A DNA stretch of 23,295 nt from contig JBOHDE010000037.1 of NCBI GenBank assembly GCA_050699035.1, positions 1-23,295 of the forward strand, given 5' to 3'. Each line of letters starts with the position of its first letter. Position 1 is the stretch's first letter. Below the pieces are notes generated by a model, which saw only the letters and a list, made by a program, of their open reading frames with translations, was not told the DNA's origin and made no database searches. The position numbers and the translations under genes were made by a program. Below are positions 6,081 to 13,904 of this stretch, piece after piece. The stretch is from WHTB01 sp050699035. GTDB lineage: Bacteria > Actinomycetota > Actinomycetes > Propionibacteriales > Nocardioidaceae.

Positions 6081-7413
6081 CGTCCTGCGCACGCGGTTTG
6101 GCTCGGTCCGGGTCCGGACCACCCTTGCCGCCGTGCTCGTCGTGGGGATCGCCTTGGCGCTTGGCGCGACGGCTCTCGTGCTGCTGCTGCGCGAGGCGCT
6201 GACCGACAGCGTCGCGCGGGCGGCCGAGGCACGCACGGGGCAGATCGTGGGAGCCCTCGACGCCGGCAGCGACGAGCTCCCCGGTGTCAGTGCGGAGGAC
6301 GACGAGGAGGTCGTCCAGGTCCTCGACGAGGACGGTTCGATCGTCGCGGCAAGTCCGAACATCGCCGGCGACCCGGTGTTCGCGCGACTCGGCGACGGCG
6401 ACATGACCGAGATCGACGCGCCGATCGAGGAAGGTGCCTGGGTTGCCGTCGCGGCCGAGACCGATGACGGTCGGATCGTGGTGGTGGCCCACGCGCTGGA
6501 GGACGCCATCGACTCCGTCAACGCGCTGATCCCGCTGCTGCTCGTCGGACTTCCGCTCCTACTCGCGGTCGTCGGCGGTACGACGTGGTACGTCGTGGGG
6601 CGGGCGCTGGCTCCGGTCGACCGGATGCGACGAGAGGTCGACGAGATCTCTGCCGAGCAGCTGTACCGCCGGGTCGAGCCACCAGCGGCCCGGGACGAGG
6701 TCGGGCGGCTGGCGCGGACGATGAACCGCATGCTCGACCGGCTGGAGGAGGCGCAGGCACGGCAACGGCGCTTCGTCTCGGACGCGTCTCACGAGCTGCG
6801 CTCCCCGCTGGCGTCGATCCGGCAGAACGCCGAGGTCGCGCTGGCGCACCCCGACACCACGACCGCTCCTGAGCTGGCCGAGACGGTGCTCGCCGAGGGA
6901 CTGCGGGTCCAGTACCTGGTCGAGGCGCTGCTGCTGCTCGCCCGCGCGGACGAGCACTCCCTGCAGCTCGCCGACCACGTCGTCGACCTGGACGACCTGG
7001 TGTTCGCCGAGGCGCAACGGCTGCGCGACACCACCGACCTGCGGATCGACACGACCGGGGTCGGCGCCGGACGGGTGCACGGCGATGCACCCGCGCTGAC
7101 CCAGGTGCTGCGCAACCTGGCCGACAACGCGGCACGGCACGCGAGCGACCTGGTCTCGCTGGCGTTGGCGGTGCACGACTCGTCAGTCGTACTCACGGTC
7201 GACGACGACGGGGCAGGCATCCCCGAGACCGAGCGCGACCGGGTGTTCGAGCGCTTCGTACGGCTTGACGAGTCGCGCGCCCGAGACGACGGCGGCAGCG
7301 GTCTGGGGCTGTCGATCGTGACCGAGATCGTGACAGCACATCGTGGCACCGTGTGCGCCACCGAGGGACCACATGGCGGCGCCCGGATCACGGTCCGGAT
7401 CCCCGCGGCCTGA
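6070..7413 (+). CDS. Membrane sensor histidine kinase
   Basis: This 447-residue kinase is the partner of the preceding regulator. The start is ATG at 6070, inside the end of the regulator gene; GTG at 6073 is possible. A first membrane helix (about 19-40) and a second (about 153-176) bracket an acidic extracellular sensor part of roughly 110 residues (GVSAEDDEEVVQVLDEDG). A HAMP linker follows (about 177-230). The H box SHELRSPL carries the phosphorylated His241. The ATP-binding domain has the N box LRNLADNAARHA (Asn353), the G1 box DDDGAGIP (about 378-385), the F box VFERFVRLD and the G2 box GGSGLGLSIV. All key residues are present, so it should be active. The stimulus is unknown; the acidic sensor part might bind cations or cationic peptides, which is inference. 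Confidence 0.93.
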   Translation: MVADVLRTRFGSVRVRTTLAAVLVVGIALALGATALVLLLREALTDSVARAAEARTGQIVGALDAGSDELPGVSAEDDEEVVQVLDEDGSIVAASPNIAGDPVFARLGDGDMTEIDAPIEEGAWVAVAAETDDGRIVVVAHALEDAIDSVNALIPLLLVGLPLLLAVVGGTTWYVVGRALAPVDRMRREVDEISAEQLYRRVEPPAARDEVGRLARTMNRMLDRLEEAQARQRRFVSDASHELRSPLASIRQNAEVALAHPDTTTAPELAETVLAEGLRVQYLVEALLLLARADEHSLQLADHVVDLDDLVFAEAQRLRDTTDLRIDTTGVGAGRVHGDAPALTQVLRNLADNAARHASDLVSLALAVHDSSVVLTVDDDGAGIPETERDRVFERFVRLDESRARDDGGSGLGLSIVTEIVTAHRGTVCATEGPHGGARITVRIPAA

Positions 7414-7418
7414 GCGTC

Positions 7419-7446
7419 GTTCAGGGACGTTCAGGGTGGATTCAGC
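7419..7446 (+). promoter_or_regulatory. Triple TTCAG repeat upstream of the PepSY gene
   Basis: GTTCAGG (7419-7425), GTTCAGG (7429-7435) and ATTCAGC (7440-7446) repeat with 10- and 11-base steps, right after the kinase stop codon and about 50-75 bases before the PepSY start. The same core occurs twice before the response regulator gene. Direct repeats at helical spacing are the standard site form of OmpR-family regulators, so this is the probable activating site for the PepSY gene. Confidence 0.55.
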
Positions 7447-7494
7447 CGGCGGCGCGCACGATGGCCCCACGATTCGTGATGAAGGTGGGCTGAC

Positions 7495-8106
7495 ATGCGC
7501 AAGCAGACCAGGTGGATCGGCGGAAGCGCTCTCGCGCTCGCCGTGGTGGCCGGCGGCACCGGTGCCGCCTTCTCGACCGGGGTGGTCGGAGACGACGACA
7601 ACGAGTCGGCGCTGACGGGTAGCGCCCTGGAGAAGGCCAGCGCGGCGGCGCTCGCGGAGACCGGCGGCGGCAAGGTCACCGGGTCCGAGCGTGACGACGA
7701 GACCGGAGCTGCCTACGAGGTCGAGGTGACCAAGGACGACGGCAGCCAGGTCGACGTCAGCCTCGATGAGTCCTTCGCCGTCGTTGCTGCGGAGGGCGAC
7801 GACGAGAGCGAGGACGCGGCAGCCGACGCCGCGGACGACAAGGCGGACGGCGACGCAGACGACCAGGCCGACGACGACACGGACGGCGACGAGGACACGG
7901 CACTCACCGGCGCCACCTTGGAGAAGGCCACCGCCGCCGCCCTTGCGGAGACCGGCGGAGGCAAGGTCACCGAGGCCGACACCAGTGGTGACGAAGGAGC
8001 AGCGTACGACGTCGAGGTGACGATGGACGACGGCACCGAGGTCGACGTGCACCTGGACAAGTCGTTCGCAGTAGTCGCGGAGACCGACGAGGAGGGCGAT
8101 GACTGA
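7495..8106 (+). CDS. Secreted protein with two PepSY-like repeats
   Basis: A 203-residue exported protein. Residues 1-28 are a signal peptide (RKQTRW, then a hydrophobic run). The rest is a duplication: residues 39-100 and 136-196 are near copies, both with LEKA..AALAETGGGKVT, then AAYEVEVT or AAYDVEVT, DDG, VDV and SFAVVA. This is the short PepSY fold. Between them lies an extremely acidic linker (101-134) of mostly Asp, Glu and Ala. The start ATG has GAAGG upstream. PepSY proteins are thought to bind or inhibit other proteins or metals outside the cell; genes for them often sit next to two-component systems. A strong hairpin terminator follows. It is likely the output, and perhaps a feedback partner, of the kinase. 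Confidence 0.85.
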   Translation: MRKQTRWIGGSALALAVVAGGTGAAFSTGVVGDDDNESALTGSALEKASAAALAETGGGKVTGSERDDETGAAYEVEVTKDDGSQVDVSLDESFAVVAAEGDDESEDAAADAADDKADGDADDQADDDTDGDEDTALTGATLEKATAAALAETGGGKVTEADTSGDEGAAYDVEVTMDDGTEVDVHLDKSFAVVAETDEEGDD

Positions 8107-8130
8107 CGCCGGATTCCCTAACCCCTAACT

Positions 8131-8171
8131 CGATCCCGGCGCGGGCGGCCCCACCCCTCGCGCCGGGATCG
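8131..8171. terminator. Strong bidirectional hairpin terminator
   Basis: CGATCCCGGCGCG (8131-8143) and CGCGCCGGGATCG (8159-8171) form a perfect 13-bp stem with a 15-base loop, between the converging PepSY and epimerase genes. There is no clear U-tract on either side, which is common for terminators in high-GC actinobacteria. Confidence 0.75.
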
Positions 8172-8176
8172 TACGT

Positions 8177-9115
8177 TCACAGGCCGGTGCGGAACCCCTC
8201 GCGCCAGCCGGGGTAGGTCGGTTTCCAGCCGAGCTCTTGTCGGGCCTTCGCGTTGCCGGCTCCGCGGGTACGGGTGAACGCCGAGACGCCCGCCTCCCCC
8301 GCGGCGAGCCGACCGAGCCACCGGGGCACGTGCCACGGCGGCTTGGCGCCGGCCGCCTCGGCGAGTGCCGGCACCCATTCGCTGGCGGGCGCCGGCTCGT
8401 CGTCGCAGATGTTGTAGACGCCCGGCGCGGCCGACTCGATCGCCAGTAGCGTCGCCTGCGCCGCGTCGTCGATGTGGACGAACGACGTGACTCCCGCTCC
8501 GTCGCCGATCACCGGCAGCATCCGTTTGCGGGCCGCCTCGACCAGCTCGCCGCCGATGCCGACACTCGTACCGGGGCCGTAGAACCCGCCGTACCTCAGC
8601 ACGACACCGTCGATCCCCTCCGCGGAGAGCACGGCTGACTCCAGATGCCGGACCGCGGCCAGCGTCTGCCGCATCGACGCCGGCGGCGACGGGTCCAACG
8701 GGTCGTCCTCGGTCTTGACCGGGCTGCCCGTCCGCTCGTACGTCCAGCCGCCGTAGCTCTGCACGACGAACCGCTGCACCCCCGCGGCGCGGGCCGCGGC
8801 GAGCAGGTTGTCCGTACCCTCGGTGCGCAGCCGGTTGGTCAGCGCGAAGGAGTCGTCGAACTTCCGCATGTTGATCGAGGTCTTGAGGGACGTCATCTGG
8901 TGCACGACGACATCTGGCTTGGCCTCGGCCACCGCGGCCGACGTCGCGTCGCGGTCCAGCCCATCGGCGACCGCGGGCGTCGCACCGTTGGCCCGGAGCG
9001 CCTCGGCGCCCGCTGTCGTCCGTGTCATGGCGACGACCTCGTGCCCGGCCGCCACCAGCAGCGGCAGCAACCGCGTACCCAGCACCCCGGTCGCTCCAGC
9101 GAGGAACACCTTCAC
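8177..9115 (-). CDS. NAD-dependent epimerase/dehydratase family protein
   Basis: An extended-type short-chain dehydrogenase of 312 residues. The N-terminal Rossmann motif GATGVLG (residues 7-13) binds NAD(P). RFVVQSYGGWTYERTGSPVKTEDDP is in the place of the usual catalytic region but lacks a clean YxxxK, as in atypical SDRs that act on sugar nucleotides or other carbonyl compounds. FVHIDDAAQATLLAI and GVYNICDDEPAP are further family landmarks. The C-terminus (QELGWKPTYPGWREGF) is typical. The start chosen is GTG at 9115, with AGGAGA eight bases upstream; an in-frame GTG at 9133 lies before that site. A -10-like TACCCT lies at 9160-9155 on the minus strand. The substrate cannot be told from sequence. 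Confidence 0.85.
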   Translation of the reverse strand: MKVFLAGATGVLGTRLLPLLVAAGHEVVAMTRTTAGAEALRANGATPAVADGLDRDATSAAVAEAKPDVVVHQMTSLKTSINMRKFDDSFALTNRLRTEGTDNLLAAARAAGVQRFVVQSYGGWTYERTGSPVKTEDDPLDPSPPASMRQTLAAVRHLESAVLSAEGIDGVVLRYGGFYGPGTSVGIGGELVEAARKRMLPVIGDGAGVTSFVHIDDAAQATLLAIESAAPGVYNICDDEPAPASEWVPALAEAAGAKPPWHVPRWLGRLAAGEAGVSAFTRTRGAGNAKARQELGWKPTYPGWREGFRTGL

Positions 9116-9192
9116 CTTCGTCTCCTCTCGCACCGCTCCGGACGAGCGGCTCTGAGGGTATGACGAGGCGCAGGGCGCCGATGTGACAGCCG

Positions 9193-10311
9193 CTACGGGG
9201 TGACGGAGAACTGGCGGAGCGACGGCGTCCCGTCGCCGAACCAGCAGATCACGCTGATAGAGCCCGGTGCGAGCTCCATGTGGTAGATCGCCGACATCGG
9301 GGCGTCGAGCGCCGCCCGCACCAGCAGCTTGATCGGTGTGACATGGGTGATGGCGAGCACCGTCCGCCCGGGGTTGTCGCGGACCAGCCGGTCCCGGGTA
9401 CGGCGGACGCGGACCGCGACGTCGTCGAAGGACTCCCCGCCCGGCGGCGACACCGAGGTCGACCCGAGCCAGGCCTGCAGCTCGGCCGGCCAGCGCTCCC
9501 GCACCTCGGCGAAGGTGTGGCCGTCCCAGTCGCCGAACGACGCCTCCCGAAGGCCGTCGTCCTCCTCCACGACCAGGCCGAGCCGCTTCGCCACGACGGC
9601 CGCCGTCTCTCGGGCCCGAGCCAGTGGCGACGACACGATCACGTCGATGCCGCCGTGCCGCTGCAGCCAGTCCGCCGCGGCGGCCGCCTGCTGACGCCCG
9701 GTCTCGTCCAGCGCCGGGTCGGTGCCCTCGCTGCCGCTGAACCGCTTGTCGACCGTGAGCTCGGTGCGACCGTGGCGCAGCAGGACCAGTGTGGTCGGGT
9801 CGCCCAGGTCGGGGTTCCAGCCCACCATCGGGTTGGTCGGGGCGGCGTCCACGGGGGCCGTCGCAGCCGTCGCGGCTGGCCGGGCCGACCGCTTGCGCCG
9901 CCCGGTGGCCTCGTCCAGCGCCTCGTTGACCAGCCGATCGGCGTGGGAGTTCTCGGCGCGCGGGATCCAGGTCCAGATGACGCCGAACGGCGCCAGCCGG
10001 TTGGCCTCGATCGCCAGCGGTCGCATGTCGGGGTGCTTGACCTTCCAGCGGCCCGCCATCTGCTCGATCACCAGCTTGGAGTCCATCCGTACCTCGAGCT
10101 CCGCGTCGGGAGCATGCTCGCGGACCAGCTCCAGCCCCGCGATCAACCCGCGGTACTCGGCGACGTTGTTGGTGGCGACGCCGATGGCCTCGCCCTTCTC
10201 GGCGACCAGCTCGCCGGTGTCGGCGTCACGCACCAGGGCGCCGTACGCCGCCGGTCCGGGGTTGCCCCGGGAGCCGCCGTCGGCCTCGATGACGACGCGC
10301 CGTGGTGCCAT
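9193..10311 (-). CDS. Bifunctional RNase HI / histidine phosphatase
   Basis: A 372-residue fusion. Residues 1-130 are type I RNase H, which cuts RNA in RNA-DNA hybrids; the four acidic catalytic residues are visible as Asp11 (EADGGSRGNPGP), Glu52 (NNVAEYRGL), Asp77 (RMDSKL) and Asp125 (SHADRLVNEA). A 40-residue Ala/Pro/Arg linker leads to a phosphoglycerate-mutase-like phosphatase from about 173, with the RHG motif at 179-181 and HVTPIK near the end. Rv2228c of M. tuberculosis has the same fusion, with CobC-like acid phosphatase activity linked to cobalamin. The start ATG at 10311 lies 5 bases after the zinc-ribbon stop codon; an upstream in-frame start (10359) would overlap that gene. It is the last gene of the three-gene operon. 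Confidence 0.92.
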   Translation of the reverse strand: MAPRRVVIEADGGSRGNPGPAAYGALVRDADTGELVAEKGEAIGVATNNVAEYRGLIAGLELVREHAPDAELEVRMDSKLVIEQMAGRWKVKHPDMRPLAIEANRLAPFGVIWTWIPRAENSHADRLVNEALDEATGRRKRSARPAATAATAPVDAAPTNPMVGWNPDLGDPTTLVLLRHGRTELTVDKRFSGSEGTDPALDETGRQQAAAAADWLQRHGGIDVIVSSPLARARETAAVVAKRLGLVVEEDDGLREASFGDWDGHTFAEVRERWPAELQAWLGSTSVSPPGGESFDDVAVRVRRTRDRLVRDNPGRTVLAITHVTPIKLLVRAALDAPMSAIYHMELAPGSISVICWFGDGTPSLRQFSVTP

Positions 10312-10316
10312 CGACG

Positions 10317-11060
10317 TCAGCCTTTGTGCTCTTCGGTACGGACCAGGATCCGGCCGCACTCCTCGCAGCGCATGACGTCGTCCTCGGCTGCCGCCGCGAT
10401 GCCTCGCAGGTCGGCCGGGTTGAGCTCGAGCCGGCAGCCGCCGCAGCGTCCGTGTGCGAGTTCGGCGGCGCCCACACCCGACTGGTTGGTACGGAGCCGG
10501 GTGTAGAGCGCCAGCAGGTCGGCCGGGATCTCGGCGGCGATCTTGTCCCGCGCCGCCCGCGACTGCTCCAGGTCGACGTCGATGCCGGCCAGCGCCTCGT
10601 CGCGGCTCCGCTCGTGCGTGCCGAGCTCACCGGCCACCTGCTCCAGCCGCTGCTCCTTCTCGGTCAGGTCCGTCTCGGCCGTCTCGAGCTGCTCCATGAC
10701 CTCGATCTCGGCCTCCTCCAGGTCACCGATCCGGCGGTCCAGGCTGGTGATCTCGTGCTGCAGGGCCTCCAGCTCGCGCGGCGAGCTCACCTGACCCTGG
10801 TCGAGCCGTTGCTGGGTGCGGACACGCCGCGCCTTCACCTGTTCGACGTCGGAGTCGGCCTTGTCCTGGGCTCGCCGCAGGTCGCTCACCGCCGTACGCG
10901 CGAACACCATCTCGTCGGAGATGCCGTCGCGTTCGGTCTCGAGCCCGTCGATCAGGGCGAGCTCGGGCAGGCTGGCCCGCCGCTGAGTGAGCTGGTCCAG
11001 CGTCGAGTCGAGGTCTTGCAGGTCGAGCAGACGGAGCTGGGCGGAACGTTCGGCTTTCAG
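10317..11060 (-). CDS. Coiled-coil zinc-ribbon protein (Rv2229c-like)
   Basis: A 247-residue protein with a long antiparallel coiled coil (about residues 10-190, rich in Glu, Gln, Leu and Arg) and a C-terminal zinc ribbon with CGGC and CEEC, four metal-binding cysteines. This is the C4-type zinc-ribbon family (DUF164), of unknown exact role, probably a nucleic-acid or protein-binding adaptor. The natural N-terminus reads KAERSAQLRLLDLQDLD, directly behind a CTG codon. CTG overlaps the stop of the preceding NIF3-like gene as CTGA, and AGGAGA lies 7 bases before it. No ATG, GTG or TTG is suitably placed, so CTG is the probable start, reached by translational coupling. Order and neighbours match Rv2228c-Rv2230c. 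Confidence 0.87.
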   Translation of the reverse strand: MKAERSAQLRLLDLQDLDSTLDQLTQRRASLPELALIDGLETERDGISDEMVFARTAVSDLRRAQDKADSDVEQVKARRVRTQQRLDQGQVSSPRELEALQHEITSLDRRIGDLEEAEIEVMEQLETAETDLTEKEQRLEQVAGELGTHERSRDEALAGIDVDLEQSRAARDKIAAEIPADLLALYTRLRTNQSGVGAAELAHGRCGGCRLELNPADLRGIAAAAEDDVMRCEECGRILVRTEEHKG

Positions 11061-11935
11061 TGCGGACTCTCCTCGGGTGGTGTCATCGGGTGCTGGGGGA
11101 CGTGCAGCTGCCAGGGGTCGGTGCAGATGCGCGACACCCGAGTCTCCACCGTAGTCCCCCGGGTGGCCAGCCCCTCGACGAGCCGGCGCTCGGCGTGCGG
11201 GAGCCAGGTCCACTCGGCGGCCCAGTGCGCGATGTCGACGAGGGCGGTGCTTGTGCCGCCGTACCCGTGCTCACGGAACTCCGAGGCCGGGTGGTGGCGC
11301 AGGTCGGACGTGACGTAGACGTCGGCCGCGCTGCCGCGGACGAGGTCGAGGAGCCCGTCGCCGGCCCCGCCGCAGACCGCAACCGAGCGCACCTCCTGGT
11401 CGGGGTCGCCCGCCGCCCGGACGCCCGCGGCGGTCTGCGGTAGCACGGCCGCGACGCGCTCGACGAACTTCCGCAGGGTCTCCGGCGCAGGGAGTACGCC
11501 AAGGCGGCCGGTGCCCCGGGTCGACGGCTGCTCGGCCGGGTCGGCATCGAGCGGACGCAGCTCGGTGAGGCCGAGCGCGTCGGCCAGGGCGTCGGAGACA
11601 CCCGGGTCGGCGCTGTCGGCGTTGGTGTGGCAGACCTGCAGGGCGACGCCATGGCGGATGAGACGGTGGACGACTCGTCCCTTGGGGTCAGTGGCAGCGA
11701 CACCATGGACCGGCCTGAGCAGCAGCGGGTGGTGCGTGACGAGCAGGTCGGCTCCCCACTCGACCGCCTCGTCCGCGACGGCGTGCACCGGATCGACGGC
11801 GAGCAGCACCTTGCGGACCGGCTGACCGGGGTCACCGCAGACCAGCCCGACGGCGTCCCAGGCGTCGGCCCAGCGGGGGTCGTACAGGTCGTCGAGGCAC
11901 GCGACCACGTCGGCCAGTCGGGGTGTTCCAGTCAC
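11057..11935 (-). CDS. NIF3-like dinuclear metal-centre protein
   Basis: A 292-residue member of the NIF3/YbgI (DUF34) family. These toroid-forming proteins bind two metal ions; some are annotated as GTP cyclohydrolase 1 type 2, but their reaction is not firmly known. Metal ligands are visible: THHP (67-70), His103 in CHTNADSAD, and the HWAAE motif with His237 and Glu241. AVDPVHAVADEAVEWGADLLVTHHP is a family signature. The protein is the short form without the inserted PII-like domain. It starts with GTG at 11935, which follows a TAGCCT -10 by seven bases, so the mRNA may be leaderless. It is the first gene of the operon with the zinc-ribbon protein and the RNase H/phosphatase. Confidence 0.9.
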   Translation of the reverse strand: MTGTPRLADVVACLDDLYDPRWADAWDAVGLVCGDPGQPVRKVLLAVDPVHAVADEAVEWGADLLVTHHPLLLRPVHGVAATDPKGRVVHRLIRHGVALQVCHTNADSADPGVSDALADALGLTELRPLDADPAEQPSTRGTGRLGVLPAPETLRKFVERVAAVLPQTAAGVRAAGDPDQEVRSVAVCGGAGDGLLDLVRGSAADVYVTSDLRHHPASEFREHGYGGTSTALVDIAHWAAEWTWLPHAERRLVEGLATRGTTVETRVSRICTDPWQLHVPQHPMTPPEESPH

Positions 11936-11942
11936 GGGTCGC

Positions 11943-11948
11943 AGGCTA
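11943..11948 (-). promoter_or_regulatory. -10 element of the NIF3-like operon
   Basis: TAGCCT on the minus strand is followed by seven bases and then the GTG start at 11935. Transcription would begin at or just before the start codon. No ribosome binding site is seen, which fits a leaderless transcript. The -35 is poor. Confidence 0.45.
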
Positions 11949-11972
11949 TCGCCCGCCCACGCCGGGAGCGCC

Positions 11973-12935
11973 TCACAGCTGCGCGAGCACCGCTTCCTCG
12001 GTCAGCTCGCCCGGCGGGCGACGGCGGTGGGCCAGGTCGTTGGCCAGCCGCTGCAGCAAGGCGTTGGCCGGCGTCGGGATGCCGAGCAGCCGGCCGAGCA
12101 GCACCACCTCGCCGTTCAGGAAGTCGGTCTCGATGCTCCCGGTGGCCCGCTGCAGGCTCTGCCACGACGACCCGCCCGGCCAGCGCTCCGGACCGACCGA
12201 GCGCATCTTCAGATGGCCGCCGCGACGCGCCTTCTCCTCCTTGACCGAGGTGACCTCGATCTCGGCCAGCTCGAGGCATCGCTCCGCCTCGTCCCGCACC
12301 AGGTCGTGCAGACGTCCGTCGTACGCCTCCGGCCCGCACACCGCCTGGATCGCGTTGCCGAGGTTCATCACCAGCTTGCGGTACTTCCAGCGCATGATGT
12401 CCGGCCGCGGCGCCGAGACGAACGTCGCCGAGCGCAGCGCCTCCGACACCGCCGCAGCGACGTCATCGGTGCCGGTGGGGTAGCGGCCGAGGTCGAGGAT
12501 CCCGCTGACCGGTGACGAATGTACGGCGACGACGCCGGGGCTGAGATGGGCAGCAGGCGCCATCACACACATGCCGTAGACGTTCGCGAACGACCTCAAC
12601 AGCCGGGGCTCGTTGGCGACGCCGTTCTGGGCCGAGACGACCGGCGTGGTGTCCGGGGCGTGCTGCGCCAAGGCGGCGACCGCTGCCTCCGTGTCCTGCG
12701 ACTTCACCGTCAGCAGGACGACCTCGTCGCCCCGCCAGTCGATGCCGCCCGGGCCGTCCACGACGTCGACCGCCAGCGTGACCTCGGCGTCGGGAGACTC
12801 CAGCCGCAGGCCGTCGCGCCTGATCGCTTCGAAGTGGCCGCCCCGCGCGACCAGCACGACCTGGTGGCCGGCCTCGTGCAGCCGTCCCCCGATCACTCCG
12901 CCGACGGCACCGGCTCCGTACACAACGAATCGCAT
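11973..12935 (-). CDS. Ketopantoate reductase family oxidoreductase
   Basis: A 320-residue protein of the 2-dehydropantoate 2-reductase (ApbA/PanE) family, which reduces ketopantoate to pantoate with NADPH on the way to coenzyme A. The N-terminal Rossmann motif GAGAVGGVIGG spans residues 7-17. LLTVKSQDTEAAV carries the nucleotide-site lysine, and SAQNGVANE has the conserved Asn-Gly. WKYRKLVMNLGNAI is the catalytic-lysine region, and the C-terminal helical domain contains SSWQSLQRATGSIETDFLNGEVV with the substrate-binding SxxQ pattern. The ATG is at 12935; no strong ribosome binding site is seen. Family members also act on other 2-keto acids, so true PanE activity is not certain. Gaps of 37 bases to the next gene and 17 from the previous one suggest co-transcription with the LmeA-like gene. 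Confidence 0.87.
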   Translation of the reverse strand: MRFVVYGAGAVGGVIGGRLHEAGHQVVLVARGGHFEAIRRDGLRLESPDAEVTLAVDVVDGPGGIDWRGDEVVLLTVKSQDTEAAVAALAQHAPDTTPVVSAQNGVANEPRLLRSFANVYGMCVMAPAAHLSPGVVAVHSSPVSGILDLGRYPTGTDDVAAAVSEALRSATFVSAPRPDIMRWKYRKLVMNLGNAIQAVCGPEAYDGRLHDLVRDEAERCLELAEIEVTSVKEEKARRGGHLKMRSVGPERWPGGSSWQSLQRATGSIETDFLNGEVVLLGRLLGIPTPANALLQRLANDLAHRRRPPGELTEEAVLAQL

Positions 12936-12952
12936 CCGTGCAGTCTGCCCGA

Positions 12953-13678
12953 CTAACTGGAACGCAGTTCGACGTGGCTCGCGGTTGCGGTGAGTACGAC
13001 GGACTGCCCGACCACGGCGACCTGCTTCAGGGCGGCGCCGAACGGGAGGTCCGGCACCTCGATGCCGCGGCCCAACAAGTCGCGTGCGACATCGCGGATG
13101 GCCGACGGAACGCCGGGGAGGTCATCGATGACCAGCACGACCCGCCCGTCGCGGACCTGGGGCCGGACCCCGGCCTCCGCCTCGACGCCGCCGACCGTCA
13201 GCTGCGCACGCAACCGCCCGTCGACGACGCGCAGGGTCAGCCGGTCCAGGCCGCTGGGGCTGGCAGCGAACCGGGTCAGCGCGGCCGGCGACACCCGCAG
13301 CCGGACGTCGGCCGAACCGACCGTGACGGTCGCACCGCGGCCACCGGTCAACACCTCCCGCGGGACCTGGATGCCGGTCAGGTCGGCCGTCAGCTCCTCA
13401 GCCGGGACCGACGCGATCGTCGGACGCCGCATCCTCAGCGAGATCCGGGAGAAGTCGCCCCGGACCAGCTGCGGCAGGAATCCCGGCCCGCCGCCGATCT
13501 CCGCCGACGTGGCGGCCGCGCGCAGGTCGTAGCGGGCCGCCTCGTCCTCGACGGCCGCCGCCAGCTGGTCCTCGGCGAGCGACTCCGCCACCCGGTCCGC
13601 GACCAGACCCAGACCGGCGAGCAGGACGACAACGACGACGAACGACCTCACACCTCGCCGCCGTCGGGTGGAGGTCAT
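12953..13678 (-). CDS. LmeA-like (DUF2993) phospholipid-binding protein
   Basis: A 241-residue protein anchored by an N-terminal membrane helix (about 11-26, SFVVVVVLLAGLGLVA) preceded by four arginines, with the rest outside the membrane. The soluble part is a beta-rich lipid-binding fold: GGGPGFLPQLVRGDF, the LTGIQVPREVLTGGRGATVTVGSADVRLRVS strip, and LPFGAALKQVAVVGQSVVLTATA near the end are the look of DUF2993. The mycobacterial LmeA binds phospholipids and is needed for lipomannan maturation; a cell-envelope role is likely here. The start chosen is ATG at 13678 because GGGAGGAAAGGG lies directly before it; longer in-frame starts (13792, and ATG at 13696) have poor sites. It is transcribed toward the ketopantoate reductase gene. 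Confidence 0.82.
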   Translation of the reverse strand: MTSTRRRRGVRSFVVVVVLLAGLGLVADRVAESLAEDQLAAAVEDEAARYDLRAAATSAEIGGGPGFLPQLVRGDFSRISLRMRRPTIASVPAEELTADLTGIQVPREVLTGGRGATVTVGSADVRLRVSPAALTRFAASPSGLDRLTLRVVDGRLRAQLTVGGVEAEAGVRPQVRDGRVVLVIDDLPGVPSAIRDVARDLLGRGIEVPDLPFGAALKQVAVVGQSVVLTATASHVELRSS

Positions 13679-13821
13679 CCCTTTCCTCCCTGGCATCGAC
13701 TCGTCGCCGGTACGTCGCCGTACAGACCGCTGCACGGTGGACCGCGCCGAAAACATCATCCCGTACGGCGGCGCCTCCTCCGGCGGTGCCACGGGTGCAG
13801 AGCTGGATCTGCGACCGGTCG

Positions 13822-13880
13822 TCGACTGGCGCGTTGCGTAGGTCTGGAGTCGGTTTGTCCCTACAGAACGCGCCAGTCGA
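13822..13880. repeat. 14-bp perfect inverted repeat with inner stem
   Basis: TCGACTGGCGCGTT (13822-13835) and AACGCGCCAGTCGA (13867-13880) are perfect inverted copies. Inside, separated by two bases on each side, GTAGG and CCTAC can form a further 5-bp stem around a loop of about 17 bases. It lies between the stop of the acyl-CoA dehydrogenase and the LmeA-like gene, both on the minus strand. It could act as terminator for the dehydrogenase, or be a mobile intergenic repeat; there is no U-tract. Confidence 0.7.
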
Positions 13881-13904
13881 TGAGGTCACCGTGGTGGGAC
13901 AGTC

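Noticed and set aside
7801..7900. Tandem GAC-rich simple repeat
   Set aside because: It is the coding sequence of the Asp/Ala linker between the two PepSY repeats, in frame and with varied codons, not an independent repeat element.
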